Source: Brevibacillus antibioticus (GTDB taxonomy: Bacteria > Bacillota > Bacilli > Brevibacillales > Brevibacillaceae). From it: DNA of 64,000 nt. A program made the translations under genes and the position numbers. This document shows positions 16,420 through 24,364 of the stretch, one piece after another (position 1 is the stretch's first letter; each line of letters opens with the position of its first letter). The notes under the pieces were generated by a model. It saw only the letters and a program-made list of their open reading frames with translations, ran no database searches and was not told where the DNA came from. The stretch is taken from NCBI RefSeq assembly GCF_005217615.1, contig NZ_SZNK01000001.1, forward strand, positions 2,065,501 through 2,129,500. The letters run 5' to 3'.

Positions 16420-17250
16420 GTGCTTCGGAAGATTGTCCAATCACTCGTATGTCTTTTACTGGTTATGACTGCTAGCGCCGTTCATGTAAACGTGGCCGAA
16501 GCAAAAGAAACCGGCATGTTATTCATTGAGAAGCCATTTAAGAAAGAAGGACTTCGCTTTCAAGTGACCGTTACCGAAATCGACAACCCCAAATCTGACT
16601 CCCCAGAATACCGAGTAAATACGATTGTCACGAATACTTCGCGGAAACCGATCACATTCACAACTGATCGTTGCTATTTCGTAACAACAGAAATCAAAGC
16701 GTATGCTTCCTCCGGAGACTCTTGGGAGCTTCCTTACCGTGAAGACGAACCTGCCTGTACCTTGGAAATCAAGGAAAAAACCTTAAAACTTAGACAATCG
16801 ATCGAGCAAGATGAATATTTTCGAACAGACGAACTGCCGGTTGATCTCACGCCAGACTACTTTCAGTTAAACTCTTCCGTAAATATCCTCGTTGGACCTG
16901 AAGATAAGGAACGCGAAGAAGAAATCGTAAAGATGCAGACGAAATTTCTTCCAGGGCTAGCCCTCAATCCAGACGAGATTGAGATCCAGTCTGAATTGAG
17001 CGAATTTCCTAGATGGCATTTCGAAATCAATGCGACAGGAAAAGTCTCTAATAAGGAAATCAAGCGTGTAACGCTTCAGGTCTTTAATACGATCATTACG
17101 TTGCGGATTGACTCGAAGTCAGGAGAGTTTTCCACGAAGAAAAAAATAAAAGCAAAACACGAGTCCCTTCAACCAGGTATACTCGAAGTGACGTATAACG
17201 ATGGAACGAAACACATCTATAGCATTCCCATTAAGAATACCAGCAACTGA
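16420..17250 (+). CDS. Secreted hypothetical protein
   Basis: This 276-residue protein starts at a GTG 8 bases after a perfect AGGAGG; another in-frame GTG at 16411 overlaps that site. A signal peptide (about residues 1-27, ending near AEA) is followed by two beta-rich domains. The first resembles extracellular BsuPI-like or FixG-like immunoglobulin folds, with VNTIVTNTSRKPITF. Two cysteines in that domain could form a disulfide. No catalytic motif is visible and I do not recognise the family. A strong terminator follows. Confidence 0.75.
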   Translation: MLRKIVQSLVCLLLVMTASAVHVNVAEAKETGMLFIEKPFKKEGLRFQVTVTEIDNPKSDSPEYRVNTIVTNTSRKPITFTTDRCYFVTTEIKAYASSGDSWELPYREDEPACTLEIKEKTLKLRQSIEQDEYFRTDELPVDLTPDYFQLNSSVNILVGPEDKEREEEIVKMQTKFLPGLALNPDEIEIQSELSEFPRWHFEINATGKVSNKEIKRVTLQVFNTIITLRIDSKSGEFSTKKKIKAKHESLQPGILEVTYNDGTKHIYSIPIKNTSN

Positions 17251-17258
17251 TGTTTTCC

Positions 17259-17297
17259 ACGAAAAAAAGGACGGCCATGTGTGCGTCCTTTTTTCGT
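17259..17297 (+). terminator. Bidirectional rho-independent terminator
   Basis: ACGAAAAAAAGGACG pairs with CGTCCTTTTTTCGT (one-base bulge in the A/T run) around a 10-base loop. It lies between two convergent genes and serves both. Confidence 0.8.
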
Positions 17298-17332
17298 GTT
17301 TCACTCTGGTTTATGTTCTGTTGTGCTATTCC

Positions 17333-17839
17333 CTACTGCTTAGACCAGTAAATCAATGTGTCGTCCCTCTTCATTTCTGTAAATCCCATTTTGACTAATA
17401 TTTTCGCGGAATCTATGTTATCTAGCAGGCATTTCGCCGTAATCTTTTTCACATCTGGCTGCAATAACGCCCAATTTGCTAGACCTTCTGACGCCTCATA
17501 CGCGTAGCCTTTTTTTCGCTCGGCTTCAATAATTCCATAGCCGATGTCCACTTCTCCCTGCGCATTCGGAACTCCCTTGAATCCTACATCCCCGATGATC
17601 TTCATGCCATCTTTTGTAATGATCATCCACGATTCAAATCCTGTCGGTTCCCCTGTGAGTTCCAGTGCTTTGATGATTTTGGGTATCGTTTCCATCGCAT
17701 CCTCATCAGGCCAGCCTTTGCCTAATGTAAGCCCCAAATCCAATAACTCTTCGTAATTTTCTTGCAAAATATTCGTCGCGATTCTATGTGTAAATGGAAT
17801 CAATTTGAGCCGTTGTGTATGAATGCTTTTTTCATTCAC
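17333..17839 (-). CDS. GNAT family N-acetyltransferase (RimJ/RimL type)
   Basis: This 168-residue acetyltransferase begins with the RimJ/RimL-like TQRLKLIPFT strand. It has the acetyl-CoA binding region EVDIGYGIIEAERKKGYAYEA, where the usual R-x-x-G-x-A loop reads ERKKGYA. It ends with ITAKCLLDNIDSAKILVKMGF, typical of the family. The start is a GTG at 17839 with AAGGGG 9 bases upstream; the longer frame adds 22 residues with no family similarity. The acceptor is unknown: ribosomal protein, peptide or small molecule are all possible. Confidence 0.85.
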   Translation of the reverse strand: MNEKSIHTQRLKLIPFTHRIATNILQENYEELLDLGLTLGKGWPDEDAMETIPKIIKALELTGEPTGFESWMIITKDGMKIIGDVGFKGVPNAQGEVDIGYGIIEAERKKGYAYEASEGLANWALLQPDVKKITAKCLLDNIDSAKILVKMGFTEMKRDDTLIYWSKQ

Positions 17840-17985
17840 GGACAAGTACCCCTTCCTCTTTCCTAGATTGTCGGTGACGATATTTACGTTGGATTTACAC
17901 GCCATATGTTTTTCAGAAAGGGTCTATTCCTACACCTCAGCTACTCTTTCCATACTCCGATAATAAGAATCACTCGGGCATCACC

Positions 17986-17991
17986 ATTATA
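17986..17991 (-). promoter_or_regulatory. Possible -10 element for the GNAT gene
   Basis: A consensus TATAAT lies on the minus strand about 145 bases upstream of the GNAT start. No good -35 element is found at 16-18 bases, so the call is weak. Confidence 0.3.
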
Positions 17992-18117
17992 GCATGATTT
18001 TCCATCCCGTTTTCTCAGAACGAATGGAAGATTGATTAATGGGTATCTTTTCCGAATAATGAGAGATAACGAATGATGATGGACACCAAGTAAAGCCAGT
18101 TGATAAGGAGTGAGAGC

Positions 18118-18210
18118 ATGTCCACAACGCTAAACACGCTGGCACCGTACAATACCCATGAGGAAATTGACCGATTCATTCAAGGGATAAAAGCCATTAT
18201 ACGAGCATAA
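18118..18210 (+). pseudogene. Remnant of a class V aminotransferase / cysteine desulfurase C-terminus
   Basis: A 30-codon frame encodes a stretch containing LAPYNTHEEIDRFIQGIKAI. This is what the last residues of a pyridoxal-phosphate class V aminotransferase or cysteine desulfurase look like, where YNT-x-E-E-I-D-R is a hallmark of the C-terminal end. The rest of the roughly 400-residue enzyme is absent: the upstream frame is closed by a stop at 18091. An AAGGAG-like site stands before the ATG, so a short peptide could still be made. Its own terminator follows. A small functional gene is the alternative; a deletion remnant is more likely. Confidence 0.5.
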
Positions 18211-18213
18211 TAC

Positions 18214-18242
18214 AAGACCCGGGTCAACGCGACTCGGGTCTT
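18214..18242. terminator. Bidirectional rho-independent terminator
   Basis: AAGACCCG pairs with CGGGTCTT around a 13-base loop, between the remnant on the plus strand and the SagB-type gene on the minus strand. Confidence 0.75.
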
Positions 18243-18250
18243 CTACGTTT

Positions 18251-19858
18251 TTATCCATGAAGCCCGGTCTGAAATCTGGCGCGAGGGCGATAATGCCCGA
18301 CCGGGATTTGAATCAAGCAGGTTTTCTCTTCGGTCTTCAGGTTGTAAAGATCATCGCAATTCTCCACGTCAAATCCGAGTAGCGGATGACCGCCCATTCC
18401 ACACGTGAACGCTGCCAAAAGCAATTGATGCACGACGATTCCCGCCTCCATCTGCTGGATGCGATAGCCTCTAAACCCTAGCTGATTGATCAAATGACCA
18501 CGTTTACCCGCCACGTGAAAACAGAGGGGCACTTGATACAAATTCACGTTGTCCATGGTCAGTCCGTCTTGAAGGCGTGCTCGTAAATCTCCATAAACAA
18601 TCGGATAAAGAGCGTGCTCCTGTGGTTCGTATACATATGCCCCATCCGGCACCCCTTCTACCTGATGAATGCTCACAAAGAGAGAAAGCCGTCTCCACGC
18701 TGCTTCCTGATTATTTCCTAAATCATTGCCATACGACAGAGCACTCATCGTCATTTCCATGATACGCGCTACCTGATTCAGGTCTGTTTTCCTCCTGATA
18801 AAGTCCATTTCCGGCGAAAAACGCTCCCGACAATATTGCGCCAGATCATAGCTCGATTTCTGTAAACGCGGGAGACGAATTCGTTTATCGAAACGACGAG
18901 GCCACTTGCTTTCCAACTGATCCGAATATCGTCTAAATGCATGGATAGATTCCTGCATGGCAGCTTCATTCATTTTCAGGAGCGCAGGATATTGTCTCAT
19001 TCTTTTTGAACGCATCACATGCACATGCTTTTGCTCAGCCAGTTCTCTTATTAGCTCGCTTGCCGTCTCCTCACCTCGCGTTGTCCATTGTGCCGGTGAG
19101 TGCGAATGACTCTCCCCTTCTGTTTGCAGCGATAAGGGAACTACCGCGTATACACTCTCCTGATCGGCAGATAATCCTAACAGTTTATTCATCGCTCTAT
19201 CTAGGAACTGGTAGTGTACCGCAGTCGTCACACCGAGCTGATTTGCCATTTCCTGCAATTGCCCTAGCAGTACACCGGCATCGAGGCCCTGCAATCGATA
19301 GGAAAACTCATCATACTTAAAAAAGTTCTTCCAAAAATAGATGGATACGAACGCAACTCCAAAGCATGCGTGTACTTGACAATTGCCACCAAGCGCCAGG
19401 CTAAGGATGTGATCAAAATTCCCTTCGCGCAATTGTACGAGTCTGTGATGGGCCACATCGTAGTGGTATAGACCTGGAGGAATACTCGACAGCTTCAAAT
19501 ACACATATAGCTCACTCGGATAGAGCGCTCCCCCGGACGGAACCGGTCTTCGATTCGTTACAAGCGGCAAAAACGACTCAGAGCCTGCGTCTGTCGAAGT
19601 TGAGGTTAACAACGATTGGCTCATTTGGATGAGTCCGTAGCTATACCACAACCAAGCGCCTAATTGAGGAAGAGACATTTCTTGTGTAACCGTTTGATCT
19701 ACGAGCGATAGAGGGACGTCTTCTCGCAGAGGAATGACAGGTAGCCCCCTGTACAGCTTATATGTCAGTGGCGCATCCTCCCAATCCACTTCAAGGTCAC
19801 TTGGTCGGGAGTTTTCTGTATCAAAATGAAGGCGGTACAAAAAATTTTCGAGACTCAT
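18251..19858 (-). CDS. SagB-type FMN-dependent dehydrogenase of the TOMM cluster
   Basis: This 535-residue protein is made of two nitroreductase-like halves. The first holds the SagB/ThcOx hallmark RRPVPSGGALYPSELYVYL; the second has the related GYRIQQMEAGIVVHQLLLAA helix. In azol(in)e peptide pathways this enzyme uses FMN to oxidise thiazolines and oxazolines to thiazoles and oxazoles. It is longer than single-domain SagB proteins. The ATG at 19858 is preferred (GGGAG 9 bases upstream) over 19879, which has no binding site. It is the last of three modifying genes read toward lower coordinates from the precursor at 24184. Confidence 0.88.
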   Translation of the reverse strand: MSLENFLYRLHFDTENSRPSDLEVDWEDAPLTYKLYRGLPVIPLREDVPLSLVDQTVTQEMSLPQLGAWLWYSYGLIQMSQSLLTSTSTDAGSESFLPLVTNRRPVPSGGALYPSELYVYLKLSSIPPGLYHYDVAHHRLVQLREGNFDHILSLALGGNCQVHACFGVAFVSIYFWKNFFKYDEFSYRLQGLDAGVLLGQLQEMANQLGVTTAVHYQFLDRAMNKLLGLSADQESVYAVVPLSLQTEGESHSHSPAQWTTRGEETASELIRELAEQKHVHVMRSKRMRQYPALLKMNEAAMQESIHAFRRYSDQLESKWPRRFDKRIRLPRLQKSSYDLAQYCRERFSPEMDFIRRKTDLNQVARIMEMTMSALSYGNDLGNNQEAAWRRLSLFVSIHQVEGVPDGAYVYEPQEHALYPIVYGDLRARLQDGLTMDNVNLYQVPLCFHVAGKRGHLINQLGFRGYRIQQMEAGIVVHQLLLAAFTCGMGGHPLLGFDVENCDDLYNLKTEEKTCLIQIPVGHYRPRARFQTGLHG

Positions 19859-19880
19859 CCGGCTCACTCCCAGATGCATG

Positions 19881-21821
19881 TTATGGAAACGGATGCGGAA
19901 AAGGATTCAACTCGTCTACACGCAGTGGTTGTTTCGTGTACCCCAGCTTCACAGGGACCTCCCGTACTCTTTTCAATCCCGTTACTCGCGTGAGATGATG
20001 GCCAAAAGTCATCGGAAGCATGCCAGGAATCAAGACACGCACGCAAGTTAAGCCATGGCGCCCTACCTCTGGTGTCGTTTGATCTACCACAATGACATCG
20101 AGATCGAACTTTTGGAACACTTTGAGCAAATCCCGTAAATCGTCTGTTAGGTCACGATGTTGGTTTCTTCTAGGAAATTGTTCAGCGAAAGAGACCATCG
20201 GACGTGAATCATCCAAAAGGAAGGATAAGCGCTCCGCTGCTTCCGGCAAGCTATAAAGCATCGCATGATCATCCATTTTTTTCACCAGGGACGAATCATG
20301 GAGCATGCGTAAGTATTTGACTCGATTCGCTTCGTACTTCTCTGTCAAAGTCATGAGCATAGCGGCCGTTTCGAAAATGGAGCTTTTTACAGCACGGATG
20401 GGGTCTGGATGCGCTCCTGCTGCACAAACGAGGTGCAAGCCTTCCGCTCCGCGGTTTTTCGCAATCGTCCATACAGCGGGAATTCCATTTTCCATTGTCG
20501 CATCGAACAAGTACAAATCGTAATTGGTAATCGTCTGCATCCGATCGATCAACAAAAGCAATTCTTGATCGTTGACCGAAGCCGGATCGAGGCGCGGCAA
20601 TGGCAATTTGGCATACCAGGTCAACAAGAAAGCATCTCGCTCTACCACTTCGAGGATGCCGTAAAAGATCGCCTCCTCCAAACTGCCGCCTAACGCACAG
20701 CCATTGGAGGTCTCAAATACAACTCCCTCCCCGAATCCCATACTGTAGTAGGCCATGAGCTCAGGTACAAGAATGGGTCGCTCTTCTTTAAAGGAATAAC
20801 CCCATACCCAGTTCATTTCTCGCTTGGGATCAAACGGCTGAAACGGAAAATCTGGCAGGGCATACTGCTCTTCTGAATGGGTTCCTGCCGTCGTCGGATC
20901 AAGTGCATGTGGTGCAAGATTTGCATAGCAATCTCGAACCGTCGTCCTCTTACCACGCGGCATTATCCCGCAATATCTTTCCATTCCCTCCAAAATCGCC
21001 GTTAACTCGCTATCCGCGTACGAAACGGATCTGCCTGCTGTGCCCTCATTATGCGAAAATAAAGGTAAATTGACACTTACATCTGCAAAAACAGACACGA
21101 GATCCCGGACTTTTCCGTTCAAAAATCCGGTTCGGGAATCCAAATACTCGGAGGTCAGTGCTTGTTTCATCTCAGCAATGGATTTTGTGCGGTAACTATC
21201 AGGACTTCGCTTTATGTTTGGCTTCAAGCGTATTCTTGCCCGATCCTCTGAATCCTCAGGCAACCGATTACATACTGGACATAATGGATTTGGTAAAAAG
21301 AAATGGCGGGTACTTGTCAATGTTTGTAAATCAATGAATTGGATATGCTCCGATAAGTGGGCTTGCCTGCCCTCTATGAAACGTAACACCTCCGCGATGA
21401 CGTGGTGTGCCACCTGTAGTAAGCCAGAGCGAGATGACCACGGATCTCGATGTATTTCTCCTTTTTCGCTCAGCATTTTTTGCATCTTCCACATCTCTTG
21501 CCGATCGCGTCCCGCCATCAAACGACGCATATCTGCGCACTGGGAGCACCCTGTTTGACCTGGTCGTACCAACGGGCCTACTATCGCTTCTCCGAATGAA
21601 ACAAAACCGCGCAGCCATGGAATATTCGCTTGTTGGAAATGTTTTTCTGCATGCAGAAGCAAAGAAGGATGATAGGTATCAAGCAAGAGAAGTGCCAAGT
21701 CTGCTACCCTTGTCTTCGGTTCCATTTTCTCACTCCGCCACACGCGGTAGTCCGTCATCAGGCGTTCGGAAATCAGCTCTGCCAGTACACCATCTCCGAT
21801 TACAAGAATGTCAGCACTCAT
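19881..21821 (-). CDS. YcaO-type TOMM cyclodehydratase fused to a leader-binding/E1-like domain
   Basis: This 646-residue enzyme forms azoline rings from Cys and Ser of the precursor. Residues 1-190 are the partner-like domain, with four probable zinc ligands, C92-x-x-C95 and C181-x-x-C184. The C-terminal two thirds is YcaO: SNGCALGGSLEEAI and ILEVVERDAF carry the ATP/Mg-binding glutamates. The chain ends NPFPHPFP, matching the proline-rich PxPxP tail needed by many YcaO cyclodehydratases. Start and previous stop overlap as ATGA, which implies coupled translation with the maturation gene upstream. This is the core enzyme of the cluster. Confidence 0.92.
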   Translation of the reverse strand: MSADILVIGDGVLAELISERLMTDYRVWRSEKMEPKTRVADLALLLLDTYHPSLLLHAEKHFQQANIPWLRGFVSFGEAIVGPLVRPGQTGCSQCADMRRLMAGRDRQEMWKMQKMLSEKGEIHRDPWSSRSGLLQVAHHVIAEVLRFIEGRQAHLSEHIQFIDLQTLTSTRHFFLPNPLCPVCNRLPEDSEDRARIRLKPNIKRSPDSYRTKSIAEMKQALTSEYLDSRTGFLNGKVRDLVSVFADVSVNLPLFSHNEGTAGRSVSYADSELTAILEGMERYCGIMPRGKRTTVRDCYANLAPHALDPTTAGTHSEEQYALPDFPFQPFDPKREMNWVWGYSFKEERPILVPELMAYYSMGFGEGVVFETSNGCALGGSLEEAIFYGILEVVERDAFLLTWYAKLPLPRLDPASVNDQELLLLIDRMQTITNYDLYLFDATMENGIPAVWTIAKNRGAEGLHLVCAAGAHPDPIRAVKSSIFETAAMLMTLTEKYEANRVKYLRMLHDSSLVKKMDDHAMLYSLPEAAERLSFLLDDSRPMVSFAEQFPRRNQHRDLTDDLRDLLKVFQKFDLDVIVVDQTTPEVGRHGLTCVRVLIPGMLPMTFGHHLTRVTGLKRVREVPVKLGYTKQPLRVDELNPFPHPFP

Positions 21822-23761
21822 GGACGCACCTCCCGAGAGAGCAGCAAAGCGAATACCCCACCAAGGTCTTCCTCCAAGAAAGGCTCTATCGCCGCGTTGA
21901 TGATCAGCGGTTTATTGTGATGAAGCGCTAATACTTCGACGGCGTGCTGCCAGACTTCACTCTCAGATTCTTCTTTACTAGGGATGAGTGTCAGTTCCGT
22001 TGTTTCACCCGTCAATGCTACAGATTGTGCGGTAAGTACATATTTGGACAATTGTGTTGATTGATCCTGGATACGATGCAAGGCATGCATCAACGCTTTT
22101 CGCAACGCATCTAACTCCTGTAATCCGACACTCCCAAACCAACCAAAGCGCGTTCCCACCCAAAAAACCGGAAATCCGCACACATCATGGCCCTTGGCAA
22201 TCGTCGTTTCTTCACCCAATGTAGCGAATGACCTCATATAAAACTGGGATTGCTCATCTGCAATCGATCCAACGTGCACTGGTCTGGCTGTTGGTTGTCG
22301 TCCTTTCATTTCTGACACATACGTGAGTGTTAAATAATGTAGTAACGCCCGATTTAACCCTTCTGCTGCCGTTTCTCCCGCTCCAATTCCGATGTTGCCA
22401 TCTACCCCCCTTTGAAAAACCTTGTTTTGGGTAGCGAGATGGTTCACCATTCTTCCGACATACATCTCTGCCCCAAGTAATCCTGCTTCTCTTCGCGCCT
22501 CATCATGGGTATAACCCGCGCATACGACGGATGGCAAAAGCTCTGCGGGACCATCTGCGACGGGATCGACTGCTGTGACGATACACTGAGTAAGCGGCAA
22601 TTGCGTTAGCTCACCCTCATCCCATCTGTCAAAAATTCCGGTACCAGATGAGATCCATGATGGAAACAGAGAGAGTAGACTTTCCTTTTGTTCTGCCTCT
22701 TTTAATAGCCGCGATTGGAGATCACTTTCATCCAATACCTCCATGCTCATGTCCACTCTTAGCATCGGATGCCGCATGAATGACTGCCAGCTTCCTTCCA
22801 ATGTCTCTAGATTTAGCAAATAAATCTTGTCAGGCGCCTCGGTTTCTACGACCCCTGTAACGTATTTGAACCATTCAAAAACAGCGATGTTTGCCAACAT
22901 GGCTGCTGCGGTCATCGAAAATGCATGATGATCAGGGTCTGCACTCAAAGCCTGTCGATGCAACCGACGCCAAGCCGATTCAAAGCAAGCCTCTGATTGT
23001 GGATGAATCAGCGGCCCTACCATCCCTTTTTGGAGGACGAATAGCGCCGGAATAAACACCTTCTCTCGCTCTCTGCATACAGAATGAATCACACTTATTT
23101 CATCCTTGTTTGCCTGTGCTGATGTATACAAAATAGCAGTGAATGGCTCGATTGCCTCCGACCACTCTACCTTCCCCCACGACGTTAGTTCTAGCTCTTC
23201 TAGCTTTACTTGAGGGTCTTTCCTGCGCGTATTCTCGATGAGCGTCTCTAGCCGCTCACGATCAGTCGGAGTCTCACCCGTCATTGCATAATGGAATTGA
23301 ACGCATCCCGATTCTAACAATGCATGTATGACAGAAAGGAGAAATGGACCAGCCCCGATTACCAGAACGTTTTCTTCTCGATACTTTTGAAACCGATACC
23401 CTCCCGAACCGCCAAACTGGTCCAAAAATTCAATCTGCGCTGCATAAGTTGACATCATTTCTCGAGATAAATCATGTGGTTTATCCTGACTCACGTCTTG
23501 GAGAAATCCATTTTGCAAAAGAGTACCTGCTACCTGGTATATTTGCTGTTGGTATTCATCCGGCAAATCGTCGGTCAATTGTTCCAATGTATGCTCACCA
23601 TTAAACATGGGCATTAATTGGTCTACCCATCGTTCGATCATGTCACCCTTCATACGGAAGGTCCCTATGTTATTGCGAAAATAGACACTTCCATCTGCAT
23701 CAGGAATATAAACGGTATCCCGCTTCACTTTTATACGCATCGCAGGATTCAACCTATCCAT
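21818..23761 (-). CDS. Putative thiazole-containing bacteriocin maturation protein (RRE plus E1-like)
   Basis: This 647-residue protein matches the maturation protein that accompanies heterocycloanthracin-type precursors. Residues 1-90 look like a PqqD-type winged-helix leader-recognition domain (FRNNIGTFRMKG, then helices). From about residue 130 an E1/ThiF-like nucleotide fold begins with NVLVIGAGPFLLSVI (GAGP at 136-139). A later segment has conserved VVCAGYTHDEARREAG. It probably recruits the precursor to the YcaO enzyme. A GGGGAGGAG site precedes the ATG. It lies 156 bases after the precursor stop, beyond a terminator hairpin. Confidence 0.85.
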   Translation of the reverse strand: MDRLNPAMRIKVKRDTVYIPDADGSVYFRNNIGTFRMKGDMIERWVDQLMPMFNGEHTLEQLTDDLPDEYQQQIYQVAGTLLQNGFLQDVSQDKPHDLSREMMSTYAAQIEFLDQFGGSGGYRFQKYREENVLVIGAGPFLLSVIHALLESGCVQFHYAMTGETPTDRERLETLIENTRRKDPQVKLEELELTSWGKVEWSEAIEPFTAILYTSAQANKDEISVIHSVCREREKVFIPALFVLQKGMVGPLIHPQSEACFESAWRRLHRQALSADPDHHAFSMTAAAMLANIAVFEWFKYVTGVVETEAPDKIYLLNLETLEGSWQSFMRHPMLRVDMSMEVLDESDLQSRLLKEAEQKESLLSLFPSWISSGTGIFDRWDEGELTQLPLTQCIVTAVDPVADGPAELLPSVVCAGYTHDEARREAGLLGAEMYVGRMVNHLATQNKVFQRGVDGNIGIGAGETAAEGLNRALLHYLTLTYVSEMKGRQPTARPVHVGSIADEQSQFYMRSFATLGEETTIAKGHDVCGFPVFWVGTRFGWFGSVGLQELDALRKALMHALHRIQDQSTQLSKYVLTAQSVALTGETTELTLIPSKEESESEVWQHAVEVLALHHNKPLIINAAIEPFLEEDLGGVFALLLSREVRP

Positions 23762-23787
23762 TCTCCTCCCCCTCCCTTTGCGAAATC

Positions 23788-23830
23788 AGTCTATTTGTGA
23801 CGAGACATGTCACTCTCATTTTATGTAGCA
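23788..23830. promoter_or_regulatory. Small inverted repeat between TOMM precursor and enzyme genes
   Basis: GTGAC and GTCAC arms (about 23797-23813) enclose a GAGACAT centre that also holds the palindrome GACATGTC. It is placed between the precursor terminator and the first enzyme gene, so it could be an operator for a second promoter. No promoter was recognised nearby. Confidence 0.25.
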
Positions 23831-23866
23831 CTATTTGTCTCACATTCCTGTTCGTAAAAAAACAAA

Positions 23867-23898
23867 GCTCCTGCCAAAACAAAACGGTTGGCAGGAGC
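23867..23898 (-). terminator. Terminator/attenuator hairpin downstream of the TOMM precursor
   Basis: A perfect 11-bp stem (GCTCCTGCCAA / TTGGCAGGAGC) is followed on the minus strand by TTTGTTTTTTT. It separates the precursor gene from the three enzyme genes. Partial read-through would give much precursor and little enzyme. Confidence 0.8.
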
Positions 23899-23917
23899 AG
23901 AATACGGGGTGCGATCA

Positions 23918-24184
23918 TTATTCGTCAAATATGATAAAGCACGGAAAAAAGCAAGAGCAAGAGCAACTGCAAGAGCAACTGCAAGAGCAAACGCAACTGC
24001 AGGAACAGCTACAAGAGCAGCTGCAGCGACCACATCTGTGGCAGCCACCGCATCTTCCACAGCCGCCACACCGACCGCGAACGAGCATCGCTTCATTCAT
24101 TTTTTGTTTTTCCCAACGGTGCACTTGATCGGCTTTTATTTCAGAAGCCTTCAGTTTTTTTAGCTCTTTTTTGAAATCATCCAT
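23918..24184 (-). CDS. Heterocycloanthracin/sonorensin-like TOMM precursor peptide
   Basis: This 88-residue precursor has a Cys-free, charged leader (MDDFKKELKKLKASEIKAD to about MLVRG). The core has 19 cysteines: a first part of GRC/GGC/HRC triplets, then five Ser-Cys units, Val-Cys, six more Ser-Cys units, and a FFPC hydrophobic tail. The alternation of Cys and Ser is the substrate pattern for azole formation. A GGAGG site lies 9 bases before the ATG. It is the first gene of the locus and is followed by a hairpin terminator. The family is known from Bacillus; this core sequence should be checked for novelty. Confidence 0.93.
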   Translation of the reverse strand: MDDFKKELKKLKASEIKADQVHRWEKQKMNEAMLVRGRCGGCGRCGGCHRCGRCSCSCSCSCSCVCSCSCSCSCSCSCFFPCFIIFDE

Positions 24185-24200
24185 TCATTTTCACCTCCGC

Positions 24201-24233
24201 CACTTCATGGAGCTACTCTAGGTTTATGAAGTG
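24201..24233. promoter_or_regulatory. Inverted repeat in the 5' region of the TOMM precursor
   Basis: CACTTCAT (24201-24208) and ATGAAGTG (24226-24233) form a perfect 8-bp inverted repeat with a 17-base spacer, ending a few bases before the precursor ribosome binding site. It may be an operator or an mRNA leader hairpin. Confidence 0.45.
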
Positions 24234-24312
24234 ACGTTGGGTATTCGTTCCATGATCATGCGCCCATTTTTTGTTCGACAGGAGAAAAACCAGCTATGCT
24301 GCAAGATTCCCA

Positions 24313-24350
24313 GCAAAAAAAAGAAGCCGCCCTCAAAGTGAAGGCAGCTT
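24313..24350 (-). terminator. Rho-independent terminator of ctaB
   Basis: A 12-bp stem with one mismatch and a G-T pair (AAGCTGCCTTCA / TGAGGGCGGCTT on the minus strand) is followed by C and eight T. It lies directly after the ctaB stop. Confidence 0.85.
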
Positions 24351-24364
24351 GGATGATCACTGAT

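Noticed and set aside
23940..24020. Short tandem repeat that looks like a CRISPR or a microsatellite
   Set aside because: The 6-base units encode alternating Cys and Ser in frame within the precursor; there are no spacers.
23835..24163. Gln/Glu-Leu repeat and Ala/Arg/Thr repeat frames on the plus strand
   Set aside because: They are antisense readings of the Ser-Cys codon repeat of the TOMM precursor and have no start signals.
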